Source of the DNA: Micavibrio sp.
GTDB taxonomy: Bacteria; Pseudomonadota; Alphaproteobacteria; Micavibrionales; Micavibrionaceae
Direction of reading: 5' to 3'
Assembly: GCA_030824965.1 (NCBI GenBank)
Contig: JAPJQV010000003.1
Span: 124,001-188,000, forward strand
DNA length: 64,000 nt
Positions 35,530 to 45,323 of the stretch are shown here, piece by piece; within the stretch, counting starts at the first letter, position 1; the number at the start of each line of letters is the position of its first letter. Below the pieces are notes generated by a model. The model had not been told where the DNA came from. It saw only the letters and a list, made by a program, of their open reading frames with translations, and made no database searches. Made by a program: the position numbers and the translations under genes.

Positions 35530-35549
35530 ATATTAACCCCTGTTAATAT
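35530..35549. repeat. Palindrome after the fibre operon
   Basis: ATATTAAC (35530-35537), loop CCCT, GTTAATAT (35542-35549), perfect 8-bp arms, seven bases after the last fibre gene. A+T-rich and without a T-run, so a weak terminator, mRNA-stabilising hairpin or operator; I cannot decide. Confidence 0.55.
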
Positions 35550-35678
35550 TATCTTAAATACCTGATTTAAAAAAGATTTTGGCGTTCACCTCCCTTTAAC
35601 TATCGAATCGTATGATTGTCTCATAAGGGAAATCAAATCCTCTTTAAGAGGCAAGCGAGTTAAACAGGGAATCTCGTC

Positions 35679-36968
35679 ATGATAAAAGATACAGGACCAA
35701 CAGCCAGCAACGCGGATATCAGAATTTCTCCAATAGAGAATTGCCGCTTTGCCTATACGATCAATAATATGCAGCCGGTTCTGTGTAGTTGGATTTCCGA
35801 CCAGCCGCTTTTCTTCAATGACTGCGAAATCGAGGAAGAAGACGATATTCTTGACGATCCGATCTTCAAGGCATTGGAAAAAGATATCGCTTCCTTACGT
35901 CATAAGACAGACGCGTACGAAAAAATTTCAGCAGAATTTACCGAGCCGCTCGAACTCAAGTCCCTGCGCTTTTCAGCGGACGCTCAATTCATTTCTGCCC
36001 CTTATACCGAGGAGAGCAATGTCAATGGCGAAGATCTGATCAAAAACAGCCGTTTTGCCTCAATGCTTTATTCCTTTGCCCAGTTGCATGGCGTTAGTTT
36101 CAAAGAAAGCACCCAAATTGCCGATGTTTTCTATGATCGCGAAGCATCCATCATTCTGGTCCGTCCTGATCTCGATAAGGCTGCAAAAACTCTTCTAATT
36201 GCCCGTGAACTGCGCCGTGTATGGCAGCATAGAAACGGGGCCGGTATGCATCCTTTAATGCTGCATCCGGATCATGCGGTCGTCATCAACCGTGCACAAC
36301 TCGCCGACCTGACGATCTCGATGATCCGCACGGCCTGGGAATTGCAATTGGCTGGTGAAAAAGAGGCATGGACCCGCGTTGAAAATTCTACCATGGCTGA
36401 TTTGGGCCGCGCCTTTGCCCGCGAAGCCTGCAGTGATTTCCGCTCTTTAAATAGCGGCAAAGCATCTGTTGCCTGTTTTGAATCTTGGTTTTTATCCGAG
36501 CGTTGCCGCAAAGCCGACCGCAGCCTGATCCAGCAAATGTTAGCCGATTATCAAGGCTATGTATTTGCCGATAACCCTGAAGCCAGCCGTTCGATCACTT
36601 TCGATCTCTTAAGCGCTCTGGGTAAAGTGCCGTTTGGCGAGAACTATCTCAACAGATGCGCAAACCAGATAATGGCTGATACTGTATTTACAGAAGTGCG
36701 CGACCGCTCAAATGCAAATTTCCTATGGTTTATCAAATTTGAGCGCTCTTTCCGCGATGGCGAGGCAGAAATTGCGCAAGCTGGTCAAAAAAGCGCTAGC
36801 CATAGCAATGTTCAAAAGACTAAACTGGTACCACATGAAGAAACGAGACCTTCTGCGACGGTCATTTCCCTTCCTATTCGCACCGCCGTTCCGGCGCAGT
36901 TGAAACAGGCAAGTCTTGGAAACAGTCGAGCAGCCGAGATCGTTCTTTTCATCCCGCCAGTTGAATAA
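35679..36968 (+). CDS. Hypothetical protein, paralogue A
   Basis: 429 residues, cytoplasmic by composition. ATG preceded by CAGGGA. An acidic N-terminal region (EIEEEDDILDD) is followed by a helical core containing KTLLIARELRRVWQHRNG, PDHAVVINRAQLADL and WELQLAGEKEAWTRVEN. The RELRRVWQH position recalls the histidine helix of a putative metallopeptidase group (DUF6782-like, from memory), but no HExxH is present. The downstream gene shares the same core, so they are a duplicated pair. Located directly after the fibre operon; a functional link is only positional. Confidence 0.6.
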   Translation: MIKDTGPTASNADIRISPIENCRFAYTINNMQPVLCSWISDQPLFFNDCEIEEEDDILDDPIFKALEKDIASLRHKTDAYEKISAEFTEPLELKSLRFSADAQFISAPYTEESNVNGEDLIKNSRFASMLYSFAQLHGVSFKESTQIADVFYDREASIILVRPDLDKAAKTLLIARELRRVWQHRNGAGMHPLMLHPDHAVVINRAQLADLTISMIRTAWELQLAGEKEAWTRVENSTMADLGRAFAREACSDFRSLNSGKASVACFESWFLSERCRKADRSLIQQMLADYQGYVFADNPEASRSITFDLLSALGKVPFGENYLNRCANQIMADTVFTEVRDRSNANFLWFIKFERSFRDGEAEIAQAGQKSASHSNVQKTKLVPHEETRPSATVISLPIRTAVPAQLKQASLGNSRAAEIVLFIPPVE

Positions 36969-37040
36969 AACTATCAGAACTAAAACTCTATCTAGATAAC
37001 CCCTTATGTCCCGGCTATTTCGGCCACCTTACGGACGTTT

Positions 37041-38051
37041 ATGATTAAAGAAGTATTGGAAATAACGCCTTCGGGTGGCATTTACTGCATTGTTGACCTG
37101 CCGAGACCGGCAGTGACTACACATGACTTCTCCAAACCCGGCGGTTATCCGATCCATGAACTTTTAGAGCAGATCAGGCTCGACCATTCGGACGCTTCCA
37201 TCCTGACAGACGGCGATATCTTGCGTTGGGGTCTGGCAAGAATATGCGAAACGCAATTAGGAAGAGCGCTGGCGCATGATGCGCGTTTCGATGACTGGAT
37301 GGTCGTAGTGGAAAACGATGAAGGCAAGCCCTTTGTCGACACAGATGTTAAATGTTTGTTCCTGCCGCGATGTGCCGACTCAATACAGGGTTTTACGAGA
37401 TCCCAATCGCACCAGATGGAATTTCTGTTCCAGTTTGCCAAAAGCCTGCGCCTGATCTGGCAATACGGCATGGAAAACCAGAAGACACATCCATTGGAAC
37501 CGAAAGATTTTCTTTTATACAATCGCCTGACGGAAGCGGACGGCGATTTATGCGCTATTCTCATAGCTTATCAATTGCGGGAAAAAGGCGATCACGATTT
37601 ATGGCGCCATATTTTGAGCGCCGATCTTTCGTCTATTGCTGTAACGTTATGCGAGTGTCTGGATTTTGATCCTAGTATGGACGGCCTACTCGATGCCATG
37701 GGATTTGTTTTCCAGGACTGGTTTGCCGATGATTCGAGATTATCCCATATCGATCACATTAGCCTGTCGGAACTTGATGACAAGCAAAACGAGAACGGTT
37801 CGAAAAATTTGCAATTCGATACACTTATCCAGTTGTCCATGCTGCCCGAAGGATTTTCCTATCTGGAATACGCGGCGACGGAAATTCTAAGCGATGAATA
37901 TTATACCCGTATTCCGGATGCTACGAATCTTGCGCATCTAAATCAAATCATTGCTGAATCACAAATTGAAATGCTTGACGATATTGGTTTTCGGGATCAA
38001 GAGCTGGCACGGAAGTTTTTTCCGCATTCGACATTCGAGACGATTGTCTAA
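37041..38051 (+). CDS. Hypothetical protein, paralogue B
   Basis: 336 residues. Its core (FAKSLRLIWQYGMENQKTHP, FLLYNRLTEADGDLCAILIA, YQLREKGDHDLWRHIL) aligns by eye with paralogue A (RELRRVWQHRNG, VVINRAQLADL, WELQLAGEKEAWTRV). Both end with a long helical region including SLPEGFSYLEY-type or KVPFGENYL stretches. No signal peptide. No catalytic motif is preserved, so a peptidase function is not supported. 72 bases separate it from paralogue A. Confidence 0.6.
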   Translation: MIKEVLEITPSGGIYCIVDLPRPAVTTHDFSKPGGYPIHELLEQIRLDHSDASILTDGDILRWGLARICETQLGRALAHDARFDDWMVVVENDEGKPFVDTDVKCLFLPRCADSIQGFTRSQSHQMEFLFQFAKSLRLIWQYGMENQKTHPLEPKDFLLYNRLTEADGDLCAILIAYQLREKGDHDLWRHILSADLSSIAVTLCECLDFDPSMDGLLDAMGFVFQDWFADDSRLSHIDHISLSELDDKQNENGSKNLQFDTLIQLSMLPEGFSYLEYAATEILSDEYYTRIPDATNLAHLNQIIAESQIEMLDDIGFRDQELARKFFPHSTFETIV

Positions 38052-38064
38052 CGCCATATCATCA

Positions 38065-39030
38065 TCAACGAGACTTTAGCAGCTTCTGGGCGTGTGCCGT
38101 AACGCCAAGTAAGCCTATTGCATCATGCTGGACCATATAGACCGGAATTTGCTGCATTTTCTCACTCATCCGGCCCTTCGATTGAAACTCTTCCATAAAT
38201 TTCGATTTAAAGAAATAGTCACCAAGCTTTGTCGGGATGCCACCGGCGATATAAACGCCGGCATGCGCATTTAGCGTCACGGCAAGATCGGCGGCGCGGC
38301 GACCTAGGAAAATCAACATGAGATCAAGCGCTTCCTTGCAAATCAAGCAAGCTCCGCTCATTCCATCTTTACTAATCTGCTTCGCGGTTTTATCCGGCGC
38401 AGATTTCTTATCAAGAGCGCGAATAGCCGCATAAAGGTTTTCCAGACCTTTGCCTGAACAAACCCGTTCTGCGGAGATATGATGATATTTAACGCGCAAT
38501 TCTTCGAATATCTGGAATTCGCGTAAAGAGCGCGCGGCCATCGTTACATGACCACCTTCACCGGGTTGAGCGATATATTGTTGGCCATCCCATATCAAAG
38601 ACGCGACACCAAGCCCTGTGCCGGGGCCAACGACACCGATTGCCTGTCCCTCGATCTTTTCACCGCCACCGATTTTCTGCACAAGCGACGGATCTATATC
38701 GGGAATTGCCAAAGCCACTGCTTTAAAATCATTCATGATTTCCAGGTAATCGAGTTTCAATTCGCTTTGAACGCGGCTACCTCGGAAACTCCAGCGCAGA
38801 TTTGTGAAATTAATGAGATCGCCCATGACAGGTCCTGCAACGGCAAAAACACCGACAGAAGGGGCAATGTTTCTGTTCAAATTTTTTAGATAAGTTTGTG
38901 CGGCTTCCGCTGGACCCCCATAGTCCTTGCATTCAAGATTCTGCAGATCGTGCAAGCCTGTGTCATCGACAATGCCGAACCGTGCGTTAGTACCGCCAAT
39001 ATCGGCGATGAGGGCGTATTTTTCAGTCAT
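38065..39030 (-). CDS. glk: Glucokinase
   Basis: 321 residues of the bacterial Glk family. IADIGGTNARFGIVDD is the phosphate-binding loop, VAGPVMGDLINFTNLRW and the catalytic-Asp segment LEIMNDFKAVALAIP follow, then GVVGPGTGLGVASLIW and GEGGHVTMA. It phosphorylates glucose released by the neighbouring alpha-glucosidase, whose last eight bases overlap the glk start. Last gene of the minus-strand sugar operon. Confidence 0.95.
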   Translation of the reverse strand: MTEKYALIADIGGTNARFGIVDDTGLHDLQNLECKDYGGPAEAAQTYLKNLNRNIAPSVGVFAVAGPVMGDLINFTNLRWSFRGSRVQSELKLDYLEIMNDFKAVALAIPDIDPSLVQKIGGGEKIEGQAIGVVGPGTGLGVASLIWDGQQYIAQPGEGGHVTMAARSLREFQIFEELRVKYHHISAERVCSGKGLENLYAAIRALDKKSAPDKTAKQISKDGMSGACLICKEALDLMLIFLGRRAADLAVTLNAHAGVYIAGGIPTKLGDYFFKSKFMEEFQSKGRMSEKMQQIPVYMVQHDAIGLLGVTAHAQKLLKSR

Positions 39031-40666
39031 GGGATTCTATCTCAAAAAAAGCGTAACCATAAGAATCGAAATCAAGATGCATTCCTTTCAGAACGGAACC
39101 ATAAGTAATTTCTTCTATCAATCTGACGGAAGTATAACCCATGGCTGTCAACTCTATCGAATTCTCGTTATTCGAAATGTTATAAATGCAAAGGATCTTT
39201 TTATTATCAAGGCATCGCTCGAAAGCGAGAATATCGCTATGTGCATCCATCAACTTGACGTCTCCTGTTTTCAGGATGTCGCTGTTTTTTCTATATGCGA
39301 TAAATTTGCGGTAGTGATTGAGCGTTGAATCGGAATTTTTTTCCTGAAGATCGACGGCTAGAAAAACATGTTCGGGATATACCGGCAGCCATGTTTTCTC
39401 TGCGGCTGAAAATCCGCAATTGGGTTTCGAATATTCCCAAGGAATAGGGGTGCGGCTTCCGTCGCGTCCGGCATGTTCGGGATATAAGGCTTTATCGTAG
39501 GGATCCTGCAACTCTTCAAAGCTTAGCTGTGCCTGAGGCAAGCCAAGTTCTTCACCCTGAAACATGCAGTAAGAACCGCGCAACGACAAGCCGAGCGCCA
39601 TATTCAACAATGCCGCTTTATGCTGCAATTCCTTCGGCGGATTCATGCGCGTAACGGGACGGGCAAAATCATGGTTCGACGTTGCCCAGCACATCCAGCC
39701 GTCTTCGATAATTTTACCGACATGGGTCATCGCATTGATGATTGGCTGTTTGCTCATATCCGAAGCGAGCAATGTAAAGGAGTAAGCCTGGCTAAAACGT
39801 CTGTTTTTCTGCGTATACTGAGCGGCGGTTAATTCGGAGTCTTCGCAGCATCCCGCTTCCGCTAAAAGGCAGCGCTCCGGCCATTGATCGACGAAACTGC
39901 GGATTTCTTCGACAAGGTCGATATTTTCCGGCTGATTGACGCTGTATTGACGGATCTGGAATATGATCGGGTTTGACGGCGGTGGGTCGACAGGCAAAGG
40001 TTCGCCCTCAGGGCGTGATGGGTTGTCGCGTAAATGCTTGTCGGCAAGATAAAGATTGGCAACATCAAGACGGAAACCGTCGACGCCCATATCGAGCCAG
40101 AAAGCCGCCGTGTCTTTAATGGCCGCACGAACTTCGGGATTCCAAAGATTAAGCGCTGGTTGCTCTTTCAGGAAATGATGCAGATAATATTGACGACGCT
40201 TGGCCGACCACGTCCATGCCGGACCGCCAAACCACGACAGCCAGTTATTCGGTGCTGTGCCGTCCGATTTTGGATCAGCCCATACATACCAGTCGGCTTT
40301 CGGATTATCGCGGTTTGAAGAGCTTTCTTTAAACCAGTCATGTTGATCCGAAGAATGCGACCAAACCATGTCTATTAAAACCTTCAAACCGAGACTATGT
40401 GCTTTGTCGAGGAGGCTTTTAAAATCTTCCAGCGTGCCGAAAACGGGATCGACTGATTTGTAATCGGCGACATCATAGCCAAAATCCTTCATGGGAGATT
40501 TCATGAAGGGAGATATCCAGACCGCATCGACGCCAAGCGAGGCTATATGGTCAAGTTTTTGAATAATGCCTTTGAGATCGCCGACACCGTTATTGGTAGT
40601 GTCATAAAAACTACGCGGATAAATCTGATAAATAACGCCGCCGCGCCACCAACTAGTTTCTGACAT
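39023..40666 (-). CDS. GH13 alpha-glucosidase (oligo-1,6-glucosidase type)
   Basis: 547 residues. Conserved GH13 regions are visible: LGVDAVWISPFMKSPMKDFG, nucleophile Asp in MGVDGFRLDVANLY, acid/base Glu in CLLAEAGCCED, and the transition-state Asp in ATSNHDFARP. GEELGLPQAQLSFEELQDP and HAGRDGSRTPIPW point to the proteobacterial alpha-glucosidase subfamily. No signal peptide, so cytoplasmic; expected substrates are maltose, isomaltose or related disaccharides. It feeds glucose to the next gene (glk). Confidence 0.93.
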   Translation of the reverse strand: MSETSWWRGGVIYQIYPRSFYDTTNNGVGDLKGIIQKLDHIASLGVDAVWISPFMKSPMKDFGYDVADYKSVDPVFGTLEDFKSLLDKAHSLGLKVLIDMVWSHSSDQHDWFKESSSNRDNPKADWYVWADPKSDGTAPNNWLSWFGGPAWTWSAKRRQYYLHHFLKEQPALNLWNPEVRAAIKDTAAFWLDMGVDGFRLDVANLYLADKHLRDNPSRPEGEPLPVDPPPSNPIIFQIRQYSVNQPENIDLVEEIRSFVDQWPERCLLAEAGCCEDSELTAAQYTQKNRRFSQAYSFTLLASDMSKQPIINAMTHVGKIIEDGWMCWATSNHDFARPVTRMNPPKELQHKAALLNMALGLSLRGSYCMFQGEELGLPQAQLSFEELQDPYDKALYPEHAGRDGSRTPIPWEYSKPNCGFSAAEKTWLPVYPEHVFLAVDLQEKNSDSTLNHYRKFIAYRKNSDILKTGDVKLMDAHSDILAFERCLDNKKILCIYNISNNENSIELTAMGYTSVRLIEEITYGSVLKGMHLDFDSYGYAFFEIESHD

Positions 40667-40742
40667 TCCGCTTAAAATCCGTGTCTATTGCCCCAAATGT
40701 TTATATAGGGGAGATAGGTAAAAGCAAAGGATGAAAGTGGCA

Positions 40743-42308
40743 CTATAAAGGGGCCGGAGGGTTTTGGCCCCGATTGAACGAGGGCGGAGCGATATCCAGC
40801 TCCAAGTTATTTGAGGCCAGGAATTTCAGCAACTGTCCATGTTCATGGGCCCATTTCGGAAGATCGTATTCTTCAAGATGTTTCTGCTGAGCCTTGCAAC
40901 GCGCATTGGCTTCATCCTGAGGCATTTTGATAGCTTCGACCATGGCCTGAAGAATAGGAGCCGACATTTCGTCAATCGAGCCGCTGAAATTTTTTACGAT
41001 AGGATTATAAATCGTTGCCCCTTTGCCGTTGAGGCCAAGATCAGCGGCACTGCCAGTGCCTCCGGAGAGTATCAATACACCTGCATTATCGGGGTCTTGC
41101 GAAGCGGAAAATTCTTTCGCGACAAGATTTTTGCCGTCGGTAGGAGCTGTGACGGCCCCTATTATTCGTTGTCCTTCGCATTGAGGTCTGAAAAGTTTAA
41201 CTAAATCGGCATGATTTACATGATCTGCAAGAATGATCGGTGGATGGCCTTCATGCCACCAGTCTTTGTTGTCGTTAATGCGATCAACAAGTTGCTTCGC
41301 CGATATATCGTAATTCTTATAGGCATCTATATCAGGCCGCGTCGCTTCTGCCCCTACGACCATCTGGACTTTGCCAGTCAGGTGAGGATGTTTGTCCATC
41401 AATTCAACATAAGCCAAAAGGCGGGGAATAATACCTTTCGAATAATCGCGACGTTCAAAATTAACGAACACATACGGCGCTTTCATTTGTTCAGACAGTT
41501 CTTTTGCAACGTCTGTTTTAAGCTCGCCTGTCGCTTTCGCCATAATAGCTTTGGTATCTATACTGATGGGATAGTGTCCGACAAGTAATTCCTGAAAATG
41601 TCCGTTAACCGGAACGCTAACACTGACGCTCTCATAGGGGTCTAATTGAGGCGGATTATCAATTCCCACGATCCGCATATAGCGATGCGCATCTTTAGCG
41701 GTCTGGAAATTTACGGCGTTACAAAACGCCAGCCCTTCCAAATTCATCTTAAATTGTGCGGCTGACTCCGGTTTGATACGTCCCAGATTCTCCGGATCGG
41801 GCATGGGAATATGATTGAAGAAAGCAATCGGATTTTCCACGCCGGCTTTTCTTAAGCAGGCCGCCATCTCAAAATGGTGATAGTCGTGAACCCAGATCGG
41901 TGTGGTCTTGTCATCGCCCAGATCCTTTGCAATGGCTTCGGCTAACTGGTTGTTGACGATTAAATTACCATTGTAATCCGAACTTTGCGGCGTAATGGCA
42001 AGATCGATCCGGTCATGGCAGAGCGGCCACATAAAGCTGTTTGTAAAACGGTTGTAATGTTCGTCCCAGCTTTTGGCGTCGACTATAATCTGCTTGACGT
42101 TGATATGTTCGACCTTGGTTTCCTTCACCTTGCCGGGATTGGGTGTATCCTGAGCCGCTGCATTAAAATCTTTTGTCGTGATTGTTCCGACTGCATACCA
42201 AGTCACATCGTCAAATTCTTCGCAGGCCCTTGCCACGGCAGGAGCCATGCCGCCTGACAAGGGCGCGGTCGGCGGTCTAGTGGAGACAACGATAATCTTG
42301 GAAGACAT
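40743..42308 (-). CDS. Divergent trehalose-6-phosphate synthase (GT20)
   Basis: 521 residues from ATG 42308 (AAGGGTG upstream). GT20 features: IIVVSTRPPTAPLSGGMAPA at the N-terminus (normally VSNR), IWVHDYHHFEM, FFNHIPMPDPE, the donor-site region FERRDYSKGIIPRLLAYVEL and GKNLVAKEF. Several usual residues are changed: SNR to STR, RLDYSKG to RRDYSKG, and the SEFAGAA-like stretch to SGGTGSAADLG. Adjacent otsB supports trehalose-phosphate synthesis, but a different acceptor or donor is possible. Middle gene of the sugar operon. Confidence 0.82.
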   Translation of the reverse strand: MSSKIIVVSTRPPTAPLSGGMAPAVARACEEFDDVTWYAVGTITTKDFNAAAQDTPNPGKVKETKVEHINVKQIIVDAKSWDEHYNRFTNSFMWPLCHDRIDLAITPQSSDYNGNLIVNNQLAEAIAKDLGDDKTTPIWVHDYHHFEMAACLRKAGVENPIAFFNHIPMPDPENLGRIKPESAAQFKMNLEGLAFCNAVNFQTAKDAHRYMRIVGIDNPPQLDPYESVSVSVPVNGHFQELLVGHYPISIDTKAIMAKATGELKTDVAKELSEQMKAPYVFVNFERRDYSKGIIPRLLAYVELMDKHPHLTGKVQMVVGAEATRPDIDAYKNYDISAKQLVDRINDNKDWWHEGHPPIILADHVNHADLVKLFRPQCEGQRIIGAVTAPTDGKNLVAKEFSASQDPDNAGVLILSGGTGSAADLGLNGKGATIYNPIVKNFSGSIDEMSAPILQAMVEAIKMPQDEANARCKAQQKHLEEYDLPKWAHEHGQLLKFLASNNLELDIAPPSFNRGQNPPAPL

Positions 42309-42368
42309 ACTCACACCCTTACTCAAAAGACATTTCAATATTTACAAAATTACTCGTTTTTAAACAAT

Positions 42369-43217
42369 TCAATTCGGTATTGCGCTGCGTAGAGAGGTAT
42401 CAAACACCGCAGAGCGAATAAAGTTCTTATTATATAATTGCGTTGATATCTGCGATAACGCTTCATTCGCAGCTTCGGGATCGGTGAAGTGAAAATCGGC
42501 GATATTTTTCATCTTAGCATCCGGCCCAACGGCGACAGCCGCGCCGCCATAGGCCTTAACACGTTCAGCCGCCGGGACATCGGCTTCGGAATCTCCCCAA
42601 AACAGCGGTATTTTGCCTGAATTTGTCGGTAGCGACATGATATCGTCAATCGCCATACCTTTATTCTTGTTCTTGAGAGAAATTTCGATGGCATCAGCAC
42701 CGAATTTGATGCCGAGAATTTCTCCGCCAATAGTATCATTATAGGTCTGTGTTGCTTGAACGGCGAGCTGGGTCAGAGCCAGCCGAACATCATCCTTGGC
42801 GTCGGCATCGACATTCCGGAAATGGATGGTGCGGGAAAAGGGCTTCACGCTTTCCACCCAGGCGGATGAATGGAGCTGTGCAACGGCAGAAAGATCGGCC
42901 TCGATTATCGACCAGTCAGGTTTTTTTGCGTCATTTCTGCCTAACCCGCGCACATGACAATGATGTTCTGCGGATATATTCGGCTGAAACGGGTGAAAAA
43001 TGCGGTCCACGAACGCAATATCCCGGCCGGTAACGACATAAAGCCTCCCCTGAGTGACAGTATTAATAATCTGCAGGCTCTCACATAACCCTAAACCGGG
43101 TTTCACTGCTTCAGGATCATCCTGAAAAGAAAGGATCGTACCGTCAAGATCGGTTGCCCAGACGATATTCCCAATGCCTATGCTATTGATATAATTTAAT
43201 AATTTATCTGCAGCCAT
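42369..43217 (-). CDS. otsB: Trehalose-6-phosphate phosphatase-like HAD enzyme
   Basis: 282 residues. HAD motif I is VWATDLDGTILSF (DxDGT), motif II VVTGRD, and the C-terminal KNKGMAIDDIM followed by FWGDSEADVPAAE is motif III/IV of the OtsB branch. It would dephosphorylate the product of the next gene. The pairing of the two genes is the main reason for the trehalose assignment. 51 bases separate it from the AGE gene upstream. Confidence 0.85.
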   Translation of the reverse strand: MAADKLLNYINSIGIGNIVWATDLDGTILSFQDDPEAVKPGLGLCESLQIINTVTQGRLYVVTGRDIAFVDRIFHPFQPNISAEHHCHVRGLGRNDAKKPDWSIIEADLSAVAQLHSSAWVESVKPFSRTIHFRNVDADAKDDVRLALTQLAVQATQTYNDTIGGEILGIKFGADAIEISLKNKNKGMAIDDIMSLPTNSGKIPLFWGDSEADVPAAERVKAYGGAAVAVGPDAKMKNIADFHFTDPEAANEALSQISTQLYNKNFIRSAVFDTSLRSAIPN

Positions 43218-43268
43218 TTGATTTCTGGTGTTAGAAGGATACTATATATTATATTATGAAAATGTCAA

Positions 43269-44435
43269 CTAGAGATGATACACGCTGGTACCCGGCAAAT
43301 AATCGACTGTTAAGGCCGTAAATTCGCGATTCCAGCTCTCGTTCCAGCCCGTATCTTTGCGCAGATAGCGCTTTTTGAAGACTTTCTTGGTTTTTTCAAG
43401 ATAATCGAGTGCCCGGCTTTCCTGATAAGCTCGCATGACGCGGTGCGCCTTGATCGCTTCGCATAAAGGCCAGACACGTTTTGTATCCTTCAGGATTTCA
43501 CCGGAGGCTTGCTGCTCGTCGAAAATTCCGCCGAAATTCGTGTCATAACCGTTTTTGCAGGCCCAGTCGTAAAGCCGCTCCATGTAGATAAAGGCTTCGT
43601 CTTTCCTATCCGGAAAAAGACGGCGGTAATAATCGAGCAGCCAGACCCATTCGAAATGATGCCCAGCTTCGATGCGGTGGCCTTCGGTCAGGTGTGGTTT
43701 TAAATCGTCTTCGAAGAATTCGCTCAACGTCCCGCTTTGGGGCTCGAAAAAGAAACGGGTAAAAAGATCGTATATCTCATGCGCCAGCCTTGCATAAAGT
43801 TCTTCACGCAAGGTGTCATACGCGAACAGGCAGGCCTCGAATAAATGCATGTGAGGATTCTGGCGGCGAAGTTTCGATACAGGCGTCAAATCCGCATTAA
43901 GGGCTTCATAAAATCCCTCTCCGCCCACGAAACGGAAGCTTTCATCGATAAGTTGAGCCGTCTCAAGCGCGAGTTGGGCAGCTTCAGCATTATTTGTGGC
44001 TTTCGCATATTGGGAGAATGACAGAATGACAAAAGATTGGGCGTAAAGGTCGAGATGATCGTCGTTTCCCGAGCCGTCATCCTTGACATTGAAAGACCAG
44101 CCATGTGTGAAGGGGTTATAATAATGATCGCGAATAAAATCGTATCTGGATTTAAGCCCCGGAAGAAAACGATTGCTACCATTATCTGCATGAACATAGA
44201 TGTAGAGTTGCCGACATTGAGTGAGAAGCCTTTTATAGCCGACATCGATGGGTTTGAAATCCCGATCTAGCCGCTCGTAAAATCCGCCGTTTACCTTATC
44301 GGAGAATTTCTCGAACCAGTTCGGCACGCATGTCGTGCGCACAAAATTGGACAGGCTCGGCTTCTGGATTTTCGCAGGACGGGGTTTTCCTTCGAATTTG
44401 AAAACGCGCAATAAAGGGGAGAAAAAAGACGGCAT
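43269..44435 (-). CDS. AGE-family (N-acylglucosamine 2-epimerase-like) sugar isomerase
   Basis: 388 residues of the alpha/alpha six-barrel AGE fold. KVNGGFYERLDRDFKPID, KRLLTQCRQLYIYVHA, RQNPHMHLFEACLFAYD and IEAGHHFEWVWLLDYY contain the conserved Arg and His catalytic positions. Members interconvert N-acetylglucosamine/N-acetylmannosamine, mannose/fructose or mannose/glucose; the operon of glucose and trehalose genes suggests a free hexose substrate. First gene of the minus-strand operon; divergent from the PPDK-regulator gene 54 bases away. Confidence 0.85.
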   Translation of the reverse strand: MPSFFSPLLRVFKFEGKPRPAKIQKPSLSNFVRTTCVPNWFEKFSDKVNGGFYERLDRDFKPIDVGYKRLLTQCRQLYIYVHADNGSNRFLPGLKSRYDFIRDHYYNPFTHGWSFNVKDDGSGNDDHLDLYAQSFVILSFSQYAKATNNAEAAQLALETAQLIDESFRFVGGEGFYEALNADLTPVSKLRRQNPHMHLFEACLFAYDTLREELYARLAHEIYDLFTRFFFEPQSGTLSEFFEDDLKPHLTEGHRIEAGHHFEWVWLLDYYRRLFPDRKDEAFIYMERLYDWACKNGYDTNFGGIFDEQQASGEILKDTKRVWPLCEAIKAHRVMRAYQESRALDYLEKTKKVFKKRYLRKDTGWNESWNREFTALTVDYLPGTSVYHL

Positions 44436-44489
44436 AAATCAGTATAAAAGCGTTTTGGATTTCAAGGGACTTCGTTATACCATTGCCCT

Positions 44490-45323
44490 ATGAAAGATGT
44501 ATACATTCATCTTGTATCCGACGCGACGGGCGCAACCCTGCAAGGCATGGCTTCGGCGGCTTTTTCGCAATTCGAGAATATAAAGATGGTCGAGCGTTTG
44601 TGGCCTTTAGTGCGGACGCAAAAACACCTCGACAGGTTTATTGCCGGATTGAAATCACATCCGGGGCCGGTATTCTTTACGCTATTCAATGAGGATTTAA
44701 GCGCACGCTTAAAGGACGCATGCAAAAGCGAAGGTGTGCCTTACGTGGCGGTTATGGCGCCTATGCTTGATATTCTCTCGTCCTACCTTGAGCAGAAACC
44801 TAAAAACATGCCGGGATTACAGCATATCCTCGACGATATGTATTTCAAGCGGATCGATGCGCTGGATTTCGCCATGGGTTTTGATGACGGGCAGAATTAT
44901 GAAGGGATCGAAACGTCGGACGTTATTCTGGTTGGCGTATCCCGAACGTCAAAAACGCCAACATGTATCTATCTTGCGCGGCAGGGAATACGCGCGGCAA
45001 ATATTCCGCTTGTACCTGGCGTGCCTATTCCGAAAGAAATATTAAACCTGAAACAGCCGCTCTATATAGGTTTGACTGAATCTCCCGACCGCCTGATCCA
45101 GCTCAGGTCAAGTCGTTTGAAAGTCGACCACGGGAAAGAAAAGGTCATGTATAATGCTTATGTGGATCCTGAGAAAGTAGAGGATGAAGTACGCGACGCG
45201 CGTAAGTTTTTCCGCGAGCAAGGCTGGCCGGTGATCGACGTCACAAAGAGATCGGTTGAAGAGACATCGGCGGAAATAATGTTCTTATTGCAACGCCGCC
45301 GCGAAAATATGGAGACAATATGA
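44490..45323 (+). CDS. ppsR: Pyruvate,phosphate dikinase regulatory protein (DUF299 kinase/phosphorylase)
   Basis: 277 residues. IHLVSDATGATLQGMASAAF at the N-terminus and the nucleotide loop ILVGVSRTSKTPTCIYLARQ, then NIPLVPGVPIPKE and YIGLTESPDRLIQLRSSRL, are typical. It switches PPDK or PEP synthase on and off by ADP-dependent phosphorylation and phosphorolysis. It heads a tightly overlapping operon with aroE, coaE and dnaQ, a common alphaproteobacterial arrangement. Confidence 0.95.
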   Translation: MKDVYIHLVSDATGATLQGMASAAFSQFENIKMVERLWPLVRTQKHLDRFIAGLKSHPGPVFFTLFNEDLSARLKDACKSEGVPYVAVMAPMLDILSSYLEQKPKNMPGLQHILDDMYFKRIDALDFAMGFDDGQNYEGIETSDVILVGVSRTSKTPTCIYLARQGIRAANIPLVPGVPIPKEILNLKQPLYIGLTESPDRLIQLRSSRLKVDHGKEKVMYNAYVDPEKVEDEVRDARKFFREQGWPVIDVTKRSVEETSAEIMFLLQRRRENMETI

